The notes under the pieces were generated by a model, which was given only the letters and a program-made list of their open reading frames with translations, did not search any database and was not told the DNA's origin. The position numbers were made by a program, and so were the translations under genes. Below are positions 1-9,139 of a stretch of DNA of 55,257 nt, piece by piece. Location: contig JBJHBI010000025.1 in NCBI GenBank assembly GCA_050485405.1, positions 1-55,257 on the forward strand, written 5' to 3'. Within the stretch, counting starts at the first letter, position 1, and every line of letters begins with the position of its first letter. Origin of the DNA: Saliniramus sp050485405 (lineage in GTDB: Bacteria; Pseudomonadota; Alphaproteobacteria; Rhizobiales; Beijerinckiaceae).

Positions 1-764
1 TCGGCCGCACCGCGCAGGTCGAACTGGTGGCGCAGGGTGTCCGCGAGGCGATGAGCCGGGCGGGCATCACCTCCAGCGATGATGTTCATTTCGTCCAGAT
101 CAAATGTCCGCTCCTGACCGTGGCGCGAACCGCGGAAGCGGCGGCGCGCGGGTACGGATGTGTGACCGGCGATACCCTCAAATCCATGGGCTATTCACGC
201 GGCGCCTCCGCGCTCGGCGTTGCGCTCGCCCTCGGCGAGCTCGATCGTGACGCGATCGGCGACGCGGTGATCGGCAGTGATTTCGAATTGTTCAGCCGGC
301 GCGCCTCGGCATCGGCCGGGATCGAGCTGATGGGGCACGAGATCGTGGTGCTGGGCATGAGCGATGCCTGGACGGGTGAGCTGCGCATCGATCATGCCGT
401 GATGGCCGATGCGATCGATCTCGCGCCGATCGGTTCGATGTTGTCGCGGCTCGGCCTGGGCGAGCGCTATCCGCTCGATGCGCAGGCGCGCGATGCGATC
501 GTGACCCTGCTGGTCAAGGCGGAAGCGTCGCGATCCGGGCAGGTGCGGGGACTGCGCCACACCATGCTGGACGATTCCGACATCTCGCAAACGCGCCATG
601 CGCGTGCCTTCGTCGCCGGGGTGCTCGCCGGTGCGATCGGCCATACCGCGCTCTTCGTCTCGGGCGGTGCCGAGCATCAGGGGCCCGATGGCGGCGGGCC
701 ATGTGCGGTCATCGTCGATGCCGCGCGCATGCCTTCGCCCGGTCGGCGGGAGGGCAGTCCATGA
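1..764 (+). CDS. Ring-opening amidohydrolase (cyanuric acid amidohydrolase/barbiturase family), 5'-truncated
   Basis: The C-terminal 254 residues are visible; the frame is open to the left edge (first full codon at 3) and the family is usually about 360 residues, so roughly 100 are missing. Family motifs seen are VQIKCPLLT (conserved Lys of the second internal repeat), MGYSRGASALGVALALGE (Ser of the second repeat) and SGGAEHQGPDGGGP (Ser of the third repeat). Members open cyanuric acid (to carboxybiuret, hence biuret) or barbiturate (to ureidomalonate) with Lys-Ser pairs and no metal-dependent hydrolase fold. The visible part does not tell the two substrates apart. The stop overlaps the next gene by ATGA, indicating translational coupling. 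An allophanate hydrolase 14 kb downstream fits the cyanurate branch. Family assignment is firm, substrate open. Confidence 0.9.
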   Translation, partial: GRTAQVELVAQGVREAMSRAGITSSDDVHFVQIKCPLLTVARTAEAAARGYGCVTGDTLKSMGYSRGASALGVALALGELDRDAIGDAVIGSDFELFSRRASASAGIELMGHEIVVLGMSDAWTGELRIDHAVMADAIDLAPIGSMLSRLGLGERYPLDAQARDAIVTLLVKAEASRSGQVRGLRHTMLDDSDISQTRHARAFVAGVLAGAIGHTALFVSGGAEHQGPDGGGPCAVIVDAARMPSPGRREGSP

Positions 765-1096
765 TCACGCATGCCGATTTGCTCGCCGGCGGCTGGCGGC
801 AATTGCAGTTCAGCGCTTTTCGCGAAGGCGTCGACATCAGCATCCTGCATCAGGGAGCCGAGGATTCCGCGACGGTGGCCGTGCTTCGCTATCGTCCCGG
901 CGCCTCTGTCCCGCGGCATCGGCATCGCGGATTGGAGACCATCGTCGTCCTCGAAGGTGTGCAGAGCGACGAGCGGGGGGCGTATCGCGCCGGTGATGTC
1001 GTTCTCAACGAGGCCGGCAGCGAGCACCGGGTCTGGTCCGATGAGGGCTGCGCCGTGCTGATCATCTGGGAGAAACCGGTGGAAATGCTCGGATGA
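761..1096 (+). CDS. Small single-domain cupin protein
   Basis: A 111-residue protein starting at ATG 761, overlapping the preceding stop (ATGA). It carries the cupin metal-binding pattern: RHRHRGLETIVVLEG (His, His, Glu of motif 1) followed by GSEHRVW (His of motif 2). It resembles the ChrR-like cupins, which bind Zn or Fe and serve either as anti-sigma sensor domains or as small enzymes. The N-terminal zinc-binding domain of a true ChrR anti-sigma factor is absent, and no sigma-factor gene is adjacent. The coupling to the ring-opening amidohydrolase suggests it works on the same substrate class, perhaps on a ring-opened intermediate, but this is inference. The specific function is unknown. 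Confidence 0.8.
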   Translation: MITHADLLAGGWRQLQFSAFREGVDISILHQGAEDSATVAVLRYRPGASVPRHRHRGLETIVVLEGVQSDERGAYRAGDVVLNEAGSEHRVWSDEGCAVLIIWEKPVEMLG

Positions 1097-1540
1097 GAAC
1101 TCTTGCTACAGGCTTCTTCGCTTACTTTAGCTGGTTGACAATTTTCACGGCGTTATCTCGGCGAGAGCCTGCGGTCGCCACGGGTGTGACGAGCCGAGTG
1201 TCGAGCCTGTCATTCCGGCGGAGCTGCCGACAGAACTCCTCAGATCCGCGTACGTGCGGTCTAGCGGAAAATGTGTAGGCGCGTCGACGAGCGAGATTGC
1301 TGACGTTCGCCAAGGTCGGGCGCGTACTTACGGCAAAGAGCGGGCCAAGTCAGGCCATTATTGCGCCATCGGTCGCAGTCGAAGCTTCTTTTTCGGGATC
1401 GCACCACGCAGGTCCTTGCAGCCAGTTTAAATCCTACGAGCTGGTGGCGTGGCCCGTCTGCAAGTCATGAAGCAGCTCGACGCAGGTCAGAGTACGGATG
1501 CGCATGCGGCCGAGAAAGCCTGTCACCAAAGAAACCCGTT
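1097..1540. other. Intergenic stretch, no gene recognised
   Basis: 444 bases between two convergent transcription units (cupin ending at 1096, ABC ATPase ending at 1541). Short open frames on both strands (for example minus 1122-1313) lack a ribosome-binding site and show no family motif. Base composition is somewhat lower in G+C than the flanks, as expected of non-coding DNA here. No terminator with a clear T-run was found. It may hold decayed sequence, but nothing identifiable remains. Confidence 0.5.
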
Positions 1541-2527
1541 TCAGCTCTCGGCATGGTCCAGCGCGTGGCAGGCGGCAAAGCCCGTAGCGGTCCTTCGTGG
1601 AGCAGGCGGTTCCATGCGGCAACGATCGAAAGCCTTCGGGCAGCGCGGATGGAAGGCGCATCCCGATGGAGGTGAGATCGGATTCGGGATCTCGCCTTCG
1701 ATACGCCGGCGCCGGCGACCGGTAAGGGCGATGTCAGGCACCGAATCGAGCAGCATCCGCGTATAGGGGTGGCGCCCCTCCGTGAAGAGGCGCTTGCCGT
1801 CGGCGACCTCGACCAGACGACCGAGATACAGCACGCCTATCCGGTTGGCCATGTGCCGGACCACCGAGAGATCGTGCGAAATCAACAGATAGGTCAAACC
1901 AAACTCGTCCTGGAGATCTCGCATCAGGTTCAGGATCTGGGCCTGGACCGAGACATCCAGAGCACTCGTCGGCTCGTCGCAGACGATGAAGTCGGGCTTC
2001 GAGGAAAGGGCGCGTGCAATGGCGATTCGCTGCCTTTGACCGCCCGAGAATTCATGCGGAAACTTGCCTGCATCGTGTTCGGTCAATCCGACCACTTGCA
2101 GAAGCCGCGCCACTTCGGCGCGCGCATCACGACCATTCAGCAGACCGAAGGTGCGAATCGGCTCCGCGACGATGTCTCCCACCCGCCAGCGCGGGTTGAG
2201 GCTGGCGAACGGGTCCTGGAAGATCATCTGGAACCGTCGGCGCAGGGTGCGCGGGATGCCCTTGCCGGCATCGATTGCATGATTATCGAAACGGATCGTC
2301 CCGGCACTCGGCGCGAGCAAGCCCACCACCATCTTGGCGATCGTCGATTTGCCCGAACCCGATTCACCGACGAGCGCGAATGTCTCTCCCTTGCCGATCG
2401 CGAAACTCACATCGGCAGCGGCTGTGAGTGTCTGCCGCGGCTCGCGTTCGATGACCCGGTTGAGCCAGGGTTTCGAGACGTCGAAGTGACGGGTCAGCCC
2501 GTCGATACGGATCAACGGCTCAGTCAT
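1541..2527 (-). CDS. Dpp/Opp-type ABC transporter ATP-binding protein (DppF-like)
   Basis: 328 residues. Walker A is GESGSGKST, the signature is FSGGQRQRIAIARAL, and Walker B with D-loop is FIVCDEPTSALDVSVQAQ. The C-terminal oligopeptide/dipeptide transporter extension has the cysteine-rich segment SGCAFHPRCPKAFDRC, which in this family binds an iron-sulfur cluster or metal. Length is normal for DppF. It is the last gene of a five-gene minus-strand operon and overlaps the upstream DppD-like gene by 8 bp. With that partner it would form the heterodimeric ATPase that powers import by the two permeases. Substrate unknown; peptides, but also opines, ureides or nickel, are carried by relatives. 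Confidence 0.93.
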   Translation of the reverse strand: MTEPLIRIDGLTRHFDVSKPWLNRVIEREPRQTLTAAADVSFAIGKGETFALVGESGSGKSTIAKMVVGLLAPSAGTIRFDNHAIDAGKGIPRTLRRRFQMIFQDPFASLNPRWRVGDIVAEPIRTFGLLNGRDARAEVARLLQVVGLTEHDAGKFPHEFSGGQRQRIAIARALSSKPDFIVCDEPTSALDVSVQAQILNLMRDLQDEFGLTYLLISHDLSVVRHMANRIGVLYLGRLVEVADGKRLFTEGRHPYTRMLLDSVPDIALTGRRRRRIEGEIPNPISPPSGCAFHPRCPKAFDRCRMEPPAPRRTATGFAACHALDHAES

Positions 2528-3518
2528 GGCGACCCTCCTGCTGCGCGGGCAGCCAGCAGGCGACTTTTCGGGAGCTGGAGAGAGAACCCGGGCGAGCGAT
2601 CAATTCGGGCCGGTCGCTGCGACAGCGTTCCATGACGTGCGGGCATCGGGGGTTGAAGGCGCAGCCGGAGGGAATGGCGTTGAGGCGCGGCATGGCGCCG
2701 GGGATCTGCGTCAGGCGGTCCGTGACCTGCGTGAGTGTCGGGATCGAACCCATCAGCCCCCGGGTATAGGGATGCTCGGCGCGCTGGATCACATCTGCCA
2801 CCGGCCCGATTTCGGCCATCCGGCCGGCATAGAGCACGGCGATGCGGTCGGCGGTCTCGGCGATCACGCCCATATCATGGGTGATCAGCATCACCGCCGC
2901 GCCCCGTTCCGCGCAGATATCCTTCAGCAGGTCGATGATCTGCGCCTGGACCGAGACGTCGAGCGCCGTGGTCGGCTCGTCCGCGATGACGAGCTCCGGT
3001 TCGGCGCAAAGCGCGAGCGCAATCACCACACGCTGGCGCATGCCCCCCGAGAAATGATGCGGATAATCGTCGATCCTTCGCGCTGCGGCGGGAATACCGA
3101 CGCGATCGAGCAAGGCGATCGCGCGTTTGCGCGCCTCGGACGGACCCACATCGTGATGGGTGCGTATGGTTTCCGTGATCTGGCGCGCGACGGTATAGAG
3201 CGGGTTGAGGCTGGTCAGCGGATCCTGAAACACCATGCCGATCCGCTTGCCGCGGATGCGACGAAGTTCCTGCATCGGCAGATTGTCGATCCGCTTGCCC
3301 TTGAGCAGAATCTCGCCCCCCGCGATATGTCCGGGCGGCTCGATCAGCCCGATGATGGCCGAACCGGTTATCGATTTGCCGGCTCCGGATTCACCGACCA
3401 TGCCGAGCACTTCGCCGGGTGCGATATCGAAGCTGATGCGATCCAGCGCCCTGAGCGTGCCGTGCCGGTTCGGGAATTCGACGACGAGATCGCGGACTGA
3501 AAGCAGGGGATCGGCCAT
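2520..3518 (-). CDS. Dpp/Opp-type ABC transporter ATP-binding protein (DppD-like)
   Basis: 332 residues from ATG 3518, which shares one base with the stop of the upstream permease (TAATG). The frame stays open further upstream, but that extension only reads antisense to the permease gene and is rejected. Walker A is GESGAGKS, the signature FSGGMRQRVVIALAL, Walker B LVIADEPTTALDVSVQAQ. The C-terminal family extension SGCAFNPRCPHVMERC is present. It pairs with the DppF-like ATPase, whose ATG lies inside this gene's last codons (8-bp overlap). The tight overlaps imply one translationally coupled operon. Confidence 0.93.
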   Translation of the reverse strand: MADPLLSVRDLVVEFPNRHGTLRALDRISFDIAPGEVLGMVGESGAGKSITGSAIIGLIEPPGHIAGGEILLKGKRIDNLPMQELRRIRGKRIGMVFQDPLTSLNPLYTVARQITETIRTHHDVGPSEARKRAIALLDRVGIPAAARRIDDYPHHFSGGMRQRVVIALALCAEPELVIADEPTTALDVSVQAQIIDLLKDICAERGAAVMLITHDMGVIAETADRIAVLYAGRMAEIGPVADVIQRAEHPYTRGLMGSIPTLTQVTDRLTQIPGAMPRLNAIPSGCAFNPRCPHVMERCRSDRPELIARPGSLSSSRKVACWLPAQQEGRHD

Positions 3519-4459
3519 TACCGGAGCCTCGGATTCAGCGCGTCGCGCAACCAGTCGCCGAGCAGATTGACCGAGAGCGCGAGCGCCAGCAACGTGATGG
3601 CCGGGAAAGCGAGGATCCACCATTCCCCCGAGAACAGAAAACCCTGCCCGATCCGGATCAGCGTACCCAGGGAGGGCTGGGTCGGCGGCACCCCGACGCC
3701 GAGGAAGCTCAGCGTGGCTTCGGCGATGATGGCCAGCGCCAGACCGATGGTGGCGATCACCAGAACCGGCCCCATGACGTTGGGCAGGATATGGGTGAAC
3801 AGGATCCGGATCGGGCGCACCCCGATCATGCGGGCGGCCTGGACGTATTCCTTGTTTTTCTCGACCATCGTCGCTCCGCGTACCACGCGGGCGAACTGGA
3901 CCCAGTCCGACAATCCGATGGCGATGATCAGCACCCAGATCGCCATGACGTCCCGAAAGGCCGGCGGTATTAGGCTGCGCGCGACACCGAAGATCAGCAG
4001 CGCCAGCAGGATCGAGGGCAGGGTCAGTTGCACATCCGCGATCCGCATCAGGAGACCGTCCACCCAGCCACCGCGCCAGCCGGCGACGAGCCCCAAGGAT
4101 ACGCCGAGGACGATGGCCAGAAGGACCGCCGAGAAGCCGACGAACAGCGATGTTCGGGCGCCGTAGAGGATCGTCGAGAAGACGTCGCGCCCCTGGTTGT
4201 CTGTTCCCAGCCAATAGACATTGCCCGTGAGGGCATTGGGCTGCATCGGTGGCGTGAAGCCGTCCATCAGGTTGAGGCTGGCCGGATCGAAGGGATTGTG
4301 GGGAGCGATCCAGGGGGCCAGCGCCGCGCCGAGGATGATCAGCAGCGCCACGAGGCCCGACAGCATCACCACGGGGGACCGGCGGAAGCTGTAGGCCAGA
4401 TCGCTGTCGAAGCTTCGGCGCAGGAAGCCGGCTCGGGGTTCGGGTCGGGGGAGGGTCAT
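3518..4459 (-). CDS. Dpp/Opp-type ABC transporter permease (DppC-like)
   Basis: 313 residues. The N-terminal OppC-type segment precedes the first membrane helix (VVMLSGLVALLIILGAALAP), followed by the periplasmic GTDNQGRDVFSTILYGARTS block typical of DppC proteins. Five more helices follow, and the EAA loop lies around YVQAARMIGVRPIRILFTHILPN, the contact site for the ATPase subunits. It lies between the DppB-like permease (40 bp upstream) and the DppD-like ATPase (1-bp overlap). Together with DppB it forms the membrane channel of the importer. Confidence 0.93.
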   Translation of the reverse strand: MTLPRPEPRAGFLRRSFDSDLAYSFRRSPVVMLSGLVALLIILGAALAPWIAPHNPFDPASLNLMDGFTPPMQPNALTGNVYWLGTDNQGRDVFSTILYGARTSLFVGFSAVLLAIVLGVSLGLVAGWRGGWVDGLLMRIADVQLTLPSILLALLIFGVARSLIPPAFRDVMAIWVLIIAIGLSDWVQFARVVRGATMVEKNKEYVQAARMIGVRPIRILFTHILPNVMGPVLVIATIGLALAIIAEATLSFLGVGVPPTQPSLGTLIRIGQGFLFSGEWWILAFPAITLLALALSVNLLGDWLRDALNPRLR

Positions 4460-4499
4460 GCCATGCCTTGCCTATTCCTCGGCCTTTGCTGTGATGGTC

Positions 4500-5483
4500 T
4501 CAGGACCGCGCTGCGCTGCGCTCGACACGCAGCCGGGGATCGACGGTGTAGTAGAGCAGGTCGACGATGAGGTTGATGACGACGAAGATAAGCGCGATCA
4601 TCATCAGATACGCCGCCATGACCGGCACATCGACGAAGCGCACCGCATTGATGAAGAATGCGCCGACGCCGGGCCACTGGAACACGGTCTCGGTGATGAT
4701 CGCGAAGGCGATGATCGCACCCAGCTGAAGTCCCGTGATCGTGATCACCGGAACCAGCGTGTTCTTGAGTGCATGGCCGAAATGGATGGCCCGGTTCGAC
4801 AGGCCTCGGGCGCGGGCGAACTTGATGTAGTCGGTGCGCAGCACTTCCAGCATCTCGGCCCTCACCAGCCGCATGATCAGCGTCAGTTGATAAAGGCCCA
4901 GTGTGACCGCCGGCAGGATGATCGCCCGCCGCCCGGATTCCGTCAGCAACCCGCTGGTCCAGCCGCCCACGCGGATGGTCTCGCCGCGTCCGAAGCTCGG
5001 CAACCACTGCAATTCGACGGCAAAGACCCAGATGAGCAGCACACCGATCAGGAATGTCGGCAGGGACACGCCGATCAGGGAGACAGTCATGACCGCGCTC
5101 GCGAGCCAGCTGCGTCGGTTCAACGCCGTGTAGACCCCCATGGATACGCCAATGACGAAGGCGGCCAGCCCGGAAACGAAAGCGAGTTCCAGCGTCGCCG
5201 GGAGGCGCTGCAGGATCAACCCCATCACCGGCTCCTGTAGCCGATAGGAGAATCCGAAATCGCCGCGCAGCACGCGGCCCATATATTCCATGAACTGGAT
5301 CAGGACCGGCTGATCGAGCCCCAGCCGCGCACGCAAGGCTTCGCGATCGGCTGCGGACGCCTCCTGCCCCAGAAGGCTGGCGACGGGGTCGCCGACATAT
5401 CGAAACAGCGCGAAGGAAACCAGCGCGACGACCAGCATCACCAAAACGGATTGGACGAGACGTCTGAGGATGAAGGCGATCAT
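4500..5483 (-). CDS. Dpp/Opp-type ABC transporter permease (DppB-like)
   Basis: 327 residues. Starts with a membrane helix (MIAFILRRLVQSVLVMLVVALVSF region), then the family block DPVASLLGQEAS and LGLDQPVLIQFMEYMGRVLRGDFG. Six helices in total are expected. The EAA-type loop is near DYIKFARARGLSNRAIHFGHALKN. Lies 144 bp downstream of the binding-protein gene; a strong hairpin sits in that gap, so the permease genes are probably expressed below the level of the binding protein. Length and topology are normal for DppB. Confidence 0.93.
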   Translation of the reverse strand: MIAFILRRLVQSVLVMLVVALVSFALFRYVGDPVASLLGQEASAADREALRARLGLDQPVLIQFMEYMGRVLRGDFGFSYRLQEPVMGLILQRLPATLELAFVSGLAAFVIGVSMGVYTALNRRSWLASAVMTVSLIGVSLPTFLIGVLLIWVFAVELQWLPSFGRGETIRVGGWTSGLLTESGRRAIILPAVTLGLYQLTLIMRLVRAEMLEVLRTDYIKFARARGLSNRAIHFGHALKNTLVPVITITGLQLGAIIAFAIITETVFQWPGVGAFFINAVRFVDVPVMAAYLMMIALIFVVINLIVDLLYYTVDPRLRVERSAARS

Positions 5484-5580
5484 TGCGCTGCGTTTCTCTC
5501 ATGGCCCGCGAGGCGTTGGCCGCCGAACGATCCAGGCCGGTGCACCGGCGCGTCGTCGCGGAGAATGCCACAGTGGCGAT

Positions 5581-5616
5581 GTCGCCGGAGTGACCCGTAG
5601 GGGTTGCTCCGGCGAC
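5581..5616 (-). promoter_or_regulatory. Intercistronic hairpin between binding protein and permease genes
   Basis: Perfect 10-bp inverted repeat: GTCGCCGGAG at 5581-5590 and CTCCGGCGAC at 5607-5616, loop of 16. On the minus-strand transcript it begins 11 bases after the binding-protein stop. No T-run follows, so an mRNA-stabilising or partial-termination role is likelier than full termination. Confidence 0.6.
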
Positions 5617-5627
5617 GTCTTGCGCGT

Positions 5628-7208
5628 TCAGTCGAGCCGTACGTTCCACATCTTCGGCGAATTGTTCGGGGGCACCTCCAGGCTGATGCCCTCGCGCGTG
5701 GCATAGGCCAGCATCTGATTGTGAACGTTCAAAAACACCCGGTCGTCGTTCACCATTTCCCAGACATCGGCGATCATCTGGTTGCGGACATCCGGATCCG
5801 TCTCGGTGGCCATGGCCTGAACCAGTTCATCGACATCGGGGTTCGAATAGTTCGACCCGTTCCAGCCGCCGCGTGCTCCCTCGGGGCTGTGCACGAGGAA
5901 GTCGAAGACATACTGGCTGTCGAAAGTCGGCACACCCCAGCCGAGCAGATAGAAATCAATCTCCCGGTTCTGGATCAGCGGGAAATGCAGTGTACGCGTC
6001 TGCGAGACCAGATTGGCGGTGATCCCGATCCGGCCCAGCATCCCGACGAAGGCCGTGCAGATCGCCTCGTCGTTCAGATAGCGGTCGTTGGGGCAATGCA
6101 GATCGACGGAGAAACCGTCGCCATATCCGGCCTCGGCCATGAGTTCGTTGGCACGCTCGATGTCGGGCCCGTCGAAGGCGTGCATTTCCTCGGTCCAGCC
6201 GTTGACGAAGGGGGGCAGCGGTGCCGCCGAGGGCTGGGACTGGCCGCGCATCACGACCTGCCGGATCGCCTCCCGGTCCAGCGCATGGGCCATCGCCTCG
6301 CGCACCAGGGGATCGGCGAAGGGATTACCGGGTACGGATGCACTTCGCAGTTCTTCGGAACCCTGATCGTAGCTGAAGAAGATGTTGCGGTTCTCGGGGC
6401 CCGCGAAGAGATTGATGCCGGCAGTCTGCTCGAGCCGGGCGATATCCTGTACCGGTACGTCCTGAACGAAGTCGACATCTCCGGCGAGGAGCGCGGCGAC
6501 CCGTGTGGCGGCTTCCGCGATCGGCTCGTAGATGATCTCGGTCACCGCCGGCGCCTCGGCCCAGTGATCGGGGTTGTACTGCATCACCGTGCGTACTTCC
6601 GGATCGCGTTCCACCAGGATGTAGGGACCGGTGCCGTTCGTGTTGCGGACCGCGTAGTTTTCCTCACCTGCAGCAAAGTTCTGCGGTTCGGTCACCCCGT
6701 TTTCCTCCGCCCAGGCCCGGCTCATGATGAATGTGTTGGTGACGTTCTGGATCCATAGCGGCGACGGGCCGCTCATCCGGACATGCACCGTCAGATCGTC
6801 GACTGCCGAGACATCGTCGATGGACGCATGCAGGCCGCGGAAGTCCGACGTCTCGGAACGCGCACGGTTGAGCGAGAACACCACGTCGTCTGCCGTCATC
6901 GGCGAACCGTCGTGAAACGTTACGCCCTCGCGCAGGGTGAATTCCCAGACCGTGGGATCATCCGGCAGGACCTGCCAGGAAGTGGCGAGGCGCGGCTCGA
7001 GCGAGCCGTCCAGTGCCCGCTCGGCCAGGGTTTCGTAGATGTGATGCAGAACCGCCGTGGTCGGGCCTTCATTGGCCGCATGCGGATCGAGCGTCAGCGC
7101 GTCACCGGTTCGGGCCCAGCGCAGGGTCTCGGCCGAGGCCGCGCCCGCCATCAGGGCTAGCACGGCCGTCGAGGCCACGAGGCGTTTGATACAGGGTCCC
7201 AATGTCAT
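5628..7208 (-). CDS. ABC transporter substrate-binding protein, SBP_bac_5 (DppA/OppA) family
   Basis: 526 residues from ATG 7208. An ATG two codons upstream (7214) touches the Shine-Dalgarno AAGGGAG, whereas 7208 is spaced six bases from it, so 7208 is preferred. A Sec signal peptide with hydrophobic core LVASTAVLALMAGAASA precedes likely cleavage before ETLRWART. The family block WEFTLREGVTFHDGSPMTADDVVFSLNR is split across the usual position near residue 90. Periplasmic receptor of the five-gene importer encoded on this strand. It differs from the second binding protein at 9302 in its export signal (Sec, not Tat), suggesting distinct ligands. Ligand cannot be read from the sequence. Confidence 0.93.
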   Translation of the reverse strand: MTLGPCIKRLVASTAVLALMAGAASAETLRWARTGDALTLDPHAANEGPTTAVLHHIYETLAERALDGSLEPRLATSWQVLPDDPTVWEFTLREGVTFHDGSPMTADDVVFSLNRARSETSDFRGLHASIDDVSAVDDLTVHVRMSGPSPLWIQNVTNTFIMSRAWAEENGVTEPQNFAAGEENYAVRNTNGTGPYILVERDPEVRTVMQYNPDHWAEAPAVTEIIYEPIAEAATRVAALLAGDVDFVQDVPVQDIARLEQTAGINLFAGPENRNIFFSYDQGSEELRSASVPGNPFADPLVREAMAHALDREAIRQVVMRGQSQPSAAPLPPFVNGWTEEMHAFDGPDIERANELMAEAGYGDGFSVDLHCPNDRYLNDEAICTAFVGMLGRIGITANLVSQTRTLHFPLIQNREIDFYLLGWGVPTFDSQYVFDFLVHSPEGARGGWNGSNYSNPDVDELVQAMATETDPDVRNQMIADVWEMVNDDRVFLNVHNQMLAYATREGISLEVPPNNSPKMWNVRLD

Positions 7209-7261
7209 GATCATCTCCCTTTCCCTCCGGTGCAGGCCGTTGCGAGCCCGAACATTCCTCG

Positions 7262-7290
7262 ACGTTATTTGGCTATTTATAGTCGGTCAA
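7262..7290 (-). promoter_or_regulatory. Candidate promoter of the first binding-protein operon
   Basis: On the minus strand TTGACC (7290-7285), a 17-base spacer and TAACGT (7267-7262). The -35 is close to consensus, the -10 is poor. It lies about 55 bases upstream of the start at 7208, in a locally A+T-rich patch. Confidence 0.3.
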
Positions 7291-7435
7291 TCGCCTTGAA
7301 GTCTTACTATGGCTTGCAGTGAGGCAATTGCTGCCTGTTTTCTCGTCACCGTTCCGCAGGGGCGGAATGCGATGGCTCGCTACCCGAGGGGACGACGCTC
7401 AAACGTCTCCTCCGGGCGACCATGCGACGCGCCCG

Positions 7436-8116
7436 TTATTCTCGGAGCCTTGGACGGCGATAGACCAGCAAGCGGTTGTCGGCGGGCATCAAGCGGTAAG
7501 GTTCGACCGCAAAATTCTGAGCCACGGCGGCCGCATCGACCATCTCGCGATCACGCAGACCCCATTCCGGGTCCTGCTTGCGAAGAGCTTCATCGAAGCT
7601 CGCATTGCCTGGGCCGGTAAAGCCGCCGCCCTCATTGAAGGGGCCGTAGATCACGAGAATTCCGCCCGGTACGATTCGCGCCGCAGCACCGCTCAGGAGT
7701 CCGAGCGTTGTGGACCAAGGGGCGATATGCGTCAGGTTCGCTGCGAAAACGGCATCCACCGGCTCGCCGTCCCATGGTGGTCGCGCGGCGTCGATCTGGA
7801 CAGGCGGCCGAACGCGACCATCGAGATCGGGGCAGTGCGCCCGCCACTTATGGATAGTGGTCAGCCCGTCCGCCTTCGCCTCGCTGGGCAGCCATGTGAC
7901 CTGCGGCAGATGGCGCGCCATCCAGAGCGCGTGCTCGCCGGAACCCGAGGCGACCTCCAGCACCGTACAGGCGCGTTCGGGGAGGAGATCGGCCAATGCC
8001 CGCCGGATCGGTTCACGGTTGCGGGTCGTTGCTGGAGCATGGCGAAGGTCCGGATGCCGTGCCGCGAAGGCGGCGGGATCCGCGAGTGGGTCCTTCGATG
8101 CGCCGTTGGTCGTCAT
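7436..8116 (-). CDS. DUF938 family SAM-dependent methyltransferase-like protein
   Basis: 226 residues. The Rossmann-type SAM-binding motif I is CTVLEVASGSGEHALWMARH at about residue 50, followed by VDAVFAANLTHIAPWS (motif IV region) and GGILVIYGPFNEGG. These are characteristic of the DUF938 family, whose substrate is unknown. The N-terminal segment RHPDLRHAPATTRNREPI is also typical. It stands alone between the first transporter operon and the LysR gene, all on the minus strand, with gaps of over 100 bp on both sides, so it is probably transcribed independently. Family recognised, function not. Confidence 0.88.
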   Translation of the reverse strand: MTTNGASKDPLADPAAFAARHPDLRHAPATTRNREPIRRALADLLPERACTVLEVASGSGEHALWMARHLPQVTWLPSEAKADGLTTIHKWRAHCPDLDGRVRPPVQIDAARPPWDGEPVDAVFAANLTHIAPWSTTLGLLSGAAARIVPGGILVIYGPFNEGGGFTGPGNASFDEALRKQDPEWGLRDREMVDAAAVAQNFAVEPYRLMPADNRLLVYRRPRLRE

Positions 8117-8234
8117 GCTGCACTCCAGAAATCCACGATAATGGCCTGTTTCCGAATTTCTGCCTGCGGGCGGCCACGCAGACGCTTCTCATGGAAAGAT
8201 ACCGATCGGAACGGAGGATGTCTTGCGCGCCGGT

Positions 8235-9125
8235 TCATTCGCCCAGAGCGTGAACCAATTGTGTCGCGAAGCGCGATGTGGCCACGGGCAGAACGCGGCC
8301 CTTCATCTGACCGAGCAGGAGCAATCCCGGCGGCACGTCTCGCGCGGCGATGGGGCGCATGACGAGGCCGGATGCGGCGCCGGGGCGCAAACCGATCGGA
8401 ATCTGAAAGCCCACAACGCCCTCGTGCAGGGCGTAATGACGGATCAGTTCGAAGGATTCGGTTTCGACGACCGGCTCCAATTGCCTGCTGCCGCGCCGCG
8501 CCGCCGCGTCCAGCAGGTAGCGCACGCCGTAACCCGTCGCCGGGGCGATGTGGGGGTGGGCGAGGCAGTCACGCAGACGGATCTCGCCATCGGCTGCGAG
8601 CGGGTGATCGGCCGCGATCAACGCACAGACGGGTTGCGGAATCTGATGGATGACCTCGAAATCCACCATCAGCTGAGGCTCGAAGACCAGCGCCAGATCA
8701 CTGCGCATTGCGGCGAGCTCCTCCTCGGCGCGCGCCCGGTCGCGCACTTTCACTGCGAAGGTGACGCCGGGATGCTCGCGGCGATAACGGGCAATCTGCT
8801 CCGGCATGAAATAGGGCAGGAGCGCCTGGCTGCAGGCTACCGTGACGTGCCCACGCCGTACGCCCTTCAGATCGGCGATCTGGCTCTGCACCCGCGCCAT
8901 GTCCGAGCGCTGGGCACGATAATGCTGCAGGACGAGCTCGCCTGCGGGATTCAGCCGGACACCGCGGGTGAGACGCTCGAAGATACGTGCGCCGAATTCG
9001 TCCTCGAAACGCGCGATCCGGCGATTGAGCGCCGAGGCCGTGAGGCCGGCATCCTCCGCAGCCTTGCGGATCGACCCGGCGCGCGCCACCGCTTCGATCA
9101 GGCGGAACGTTTCCAAGTGCCGCAT
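8235..9125 (-). CDS. LysR-family transcriptional regulator
   Basis: 296 residues from ATG 9125, preceded by GGAGG six bases upstream; an in-frame extension to 9311 has no such site and reads through the operator region. The N-terminal winged helix-turn-helix is MRHLETFRLIEAVARAGSIR through AAEDAGLTASALNRRIARFEDEFG, followed by a LysR substrate-binding domain (VTVACSQALLPYFMPEQIARY, and GEIRLRDCLAHP). It is divergent from the second Dpp operon, and the 176-bp gap holds three inverted repeats of LysR type. It is therefore probably the ligand-responsive activator of that operon, and represses itself. Compare AtzR, the LysR regulator of the cyanurate operon atzDEF, which is likewise divergent. 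Confidence 0.92.
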   Translation of the reverse strand: MRHLETFRLIEAVARAGSIRKAAEDAGLTASALNRRIARFEDEFGARIFERLTRGVRLNPAGELVLQHYRAQRSDMARVQSQIADLKGVRRGHVTVACSQALLPYFMPEQIARYRREHPGVTFAVKVRDRARAEEELAAMRSDLALVFEPQLMVDFEVIHQIPQPVCALIAADHPLAADGEIRLRDCLAHPHIAPATGYGVRYLLDAAARRGSRQLEPVVETESFELIRHYALHEGVVGFQIPIGLRPGAASGLVMRPIAARDVPPGLLLLGQMKGRVLPVATSRFATQLVHALGE

Positions 9126-9139
9126 GGGAACCTCCAGCG

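Noticed and set aside
1122..1313. 63-codon minus-strand frame in the gap after the cupin gene
   Set aside because: No ribosome-binding site and no family resemblance; a transposase remnant was considered but no motif or terminal repeat was found.
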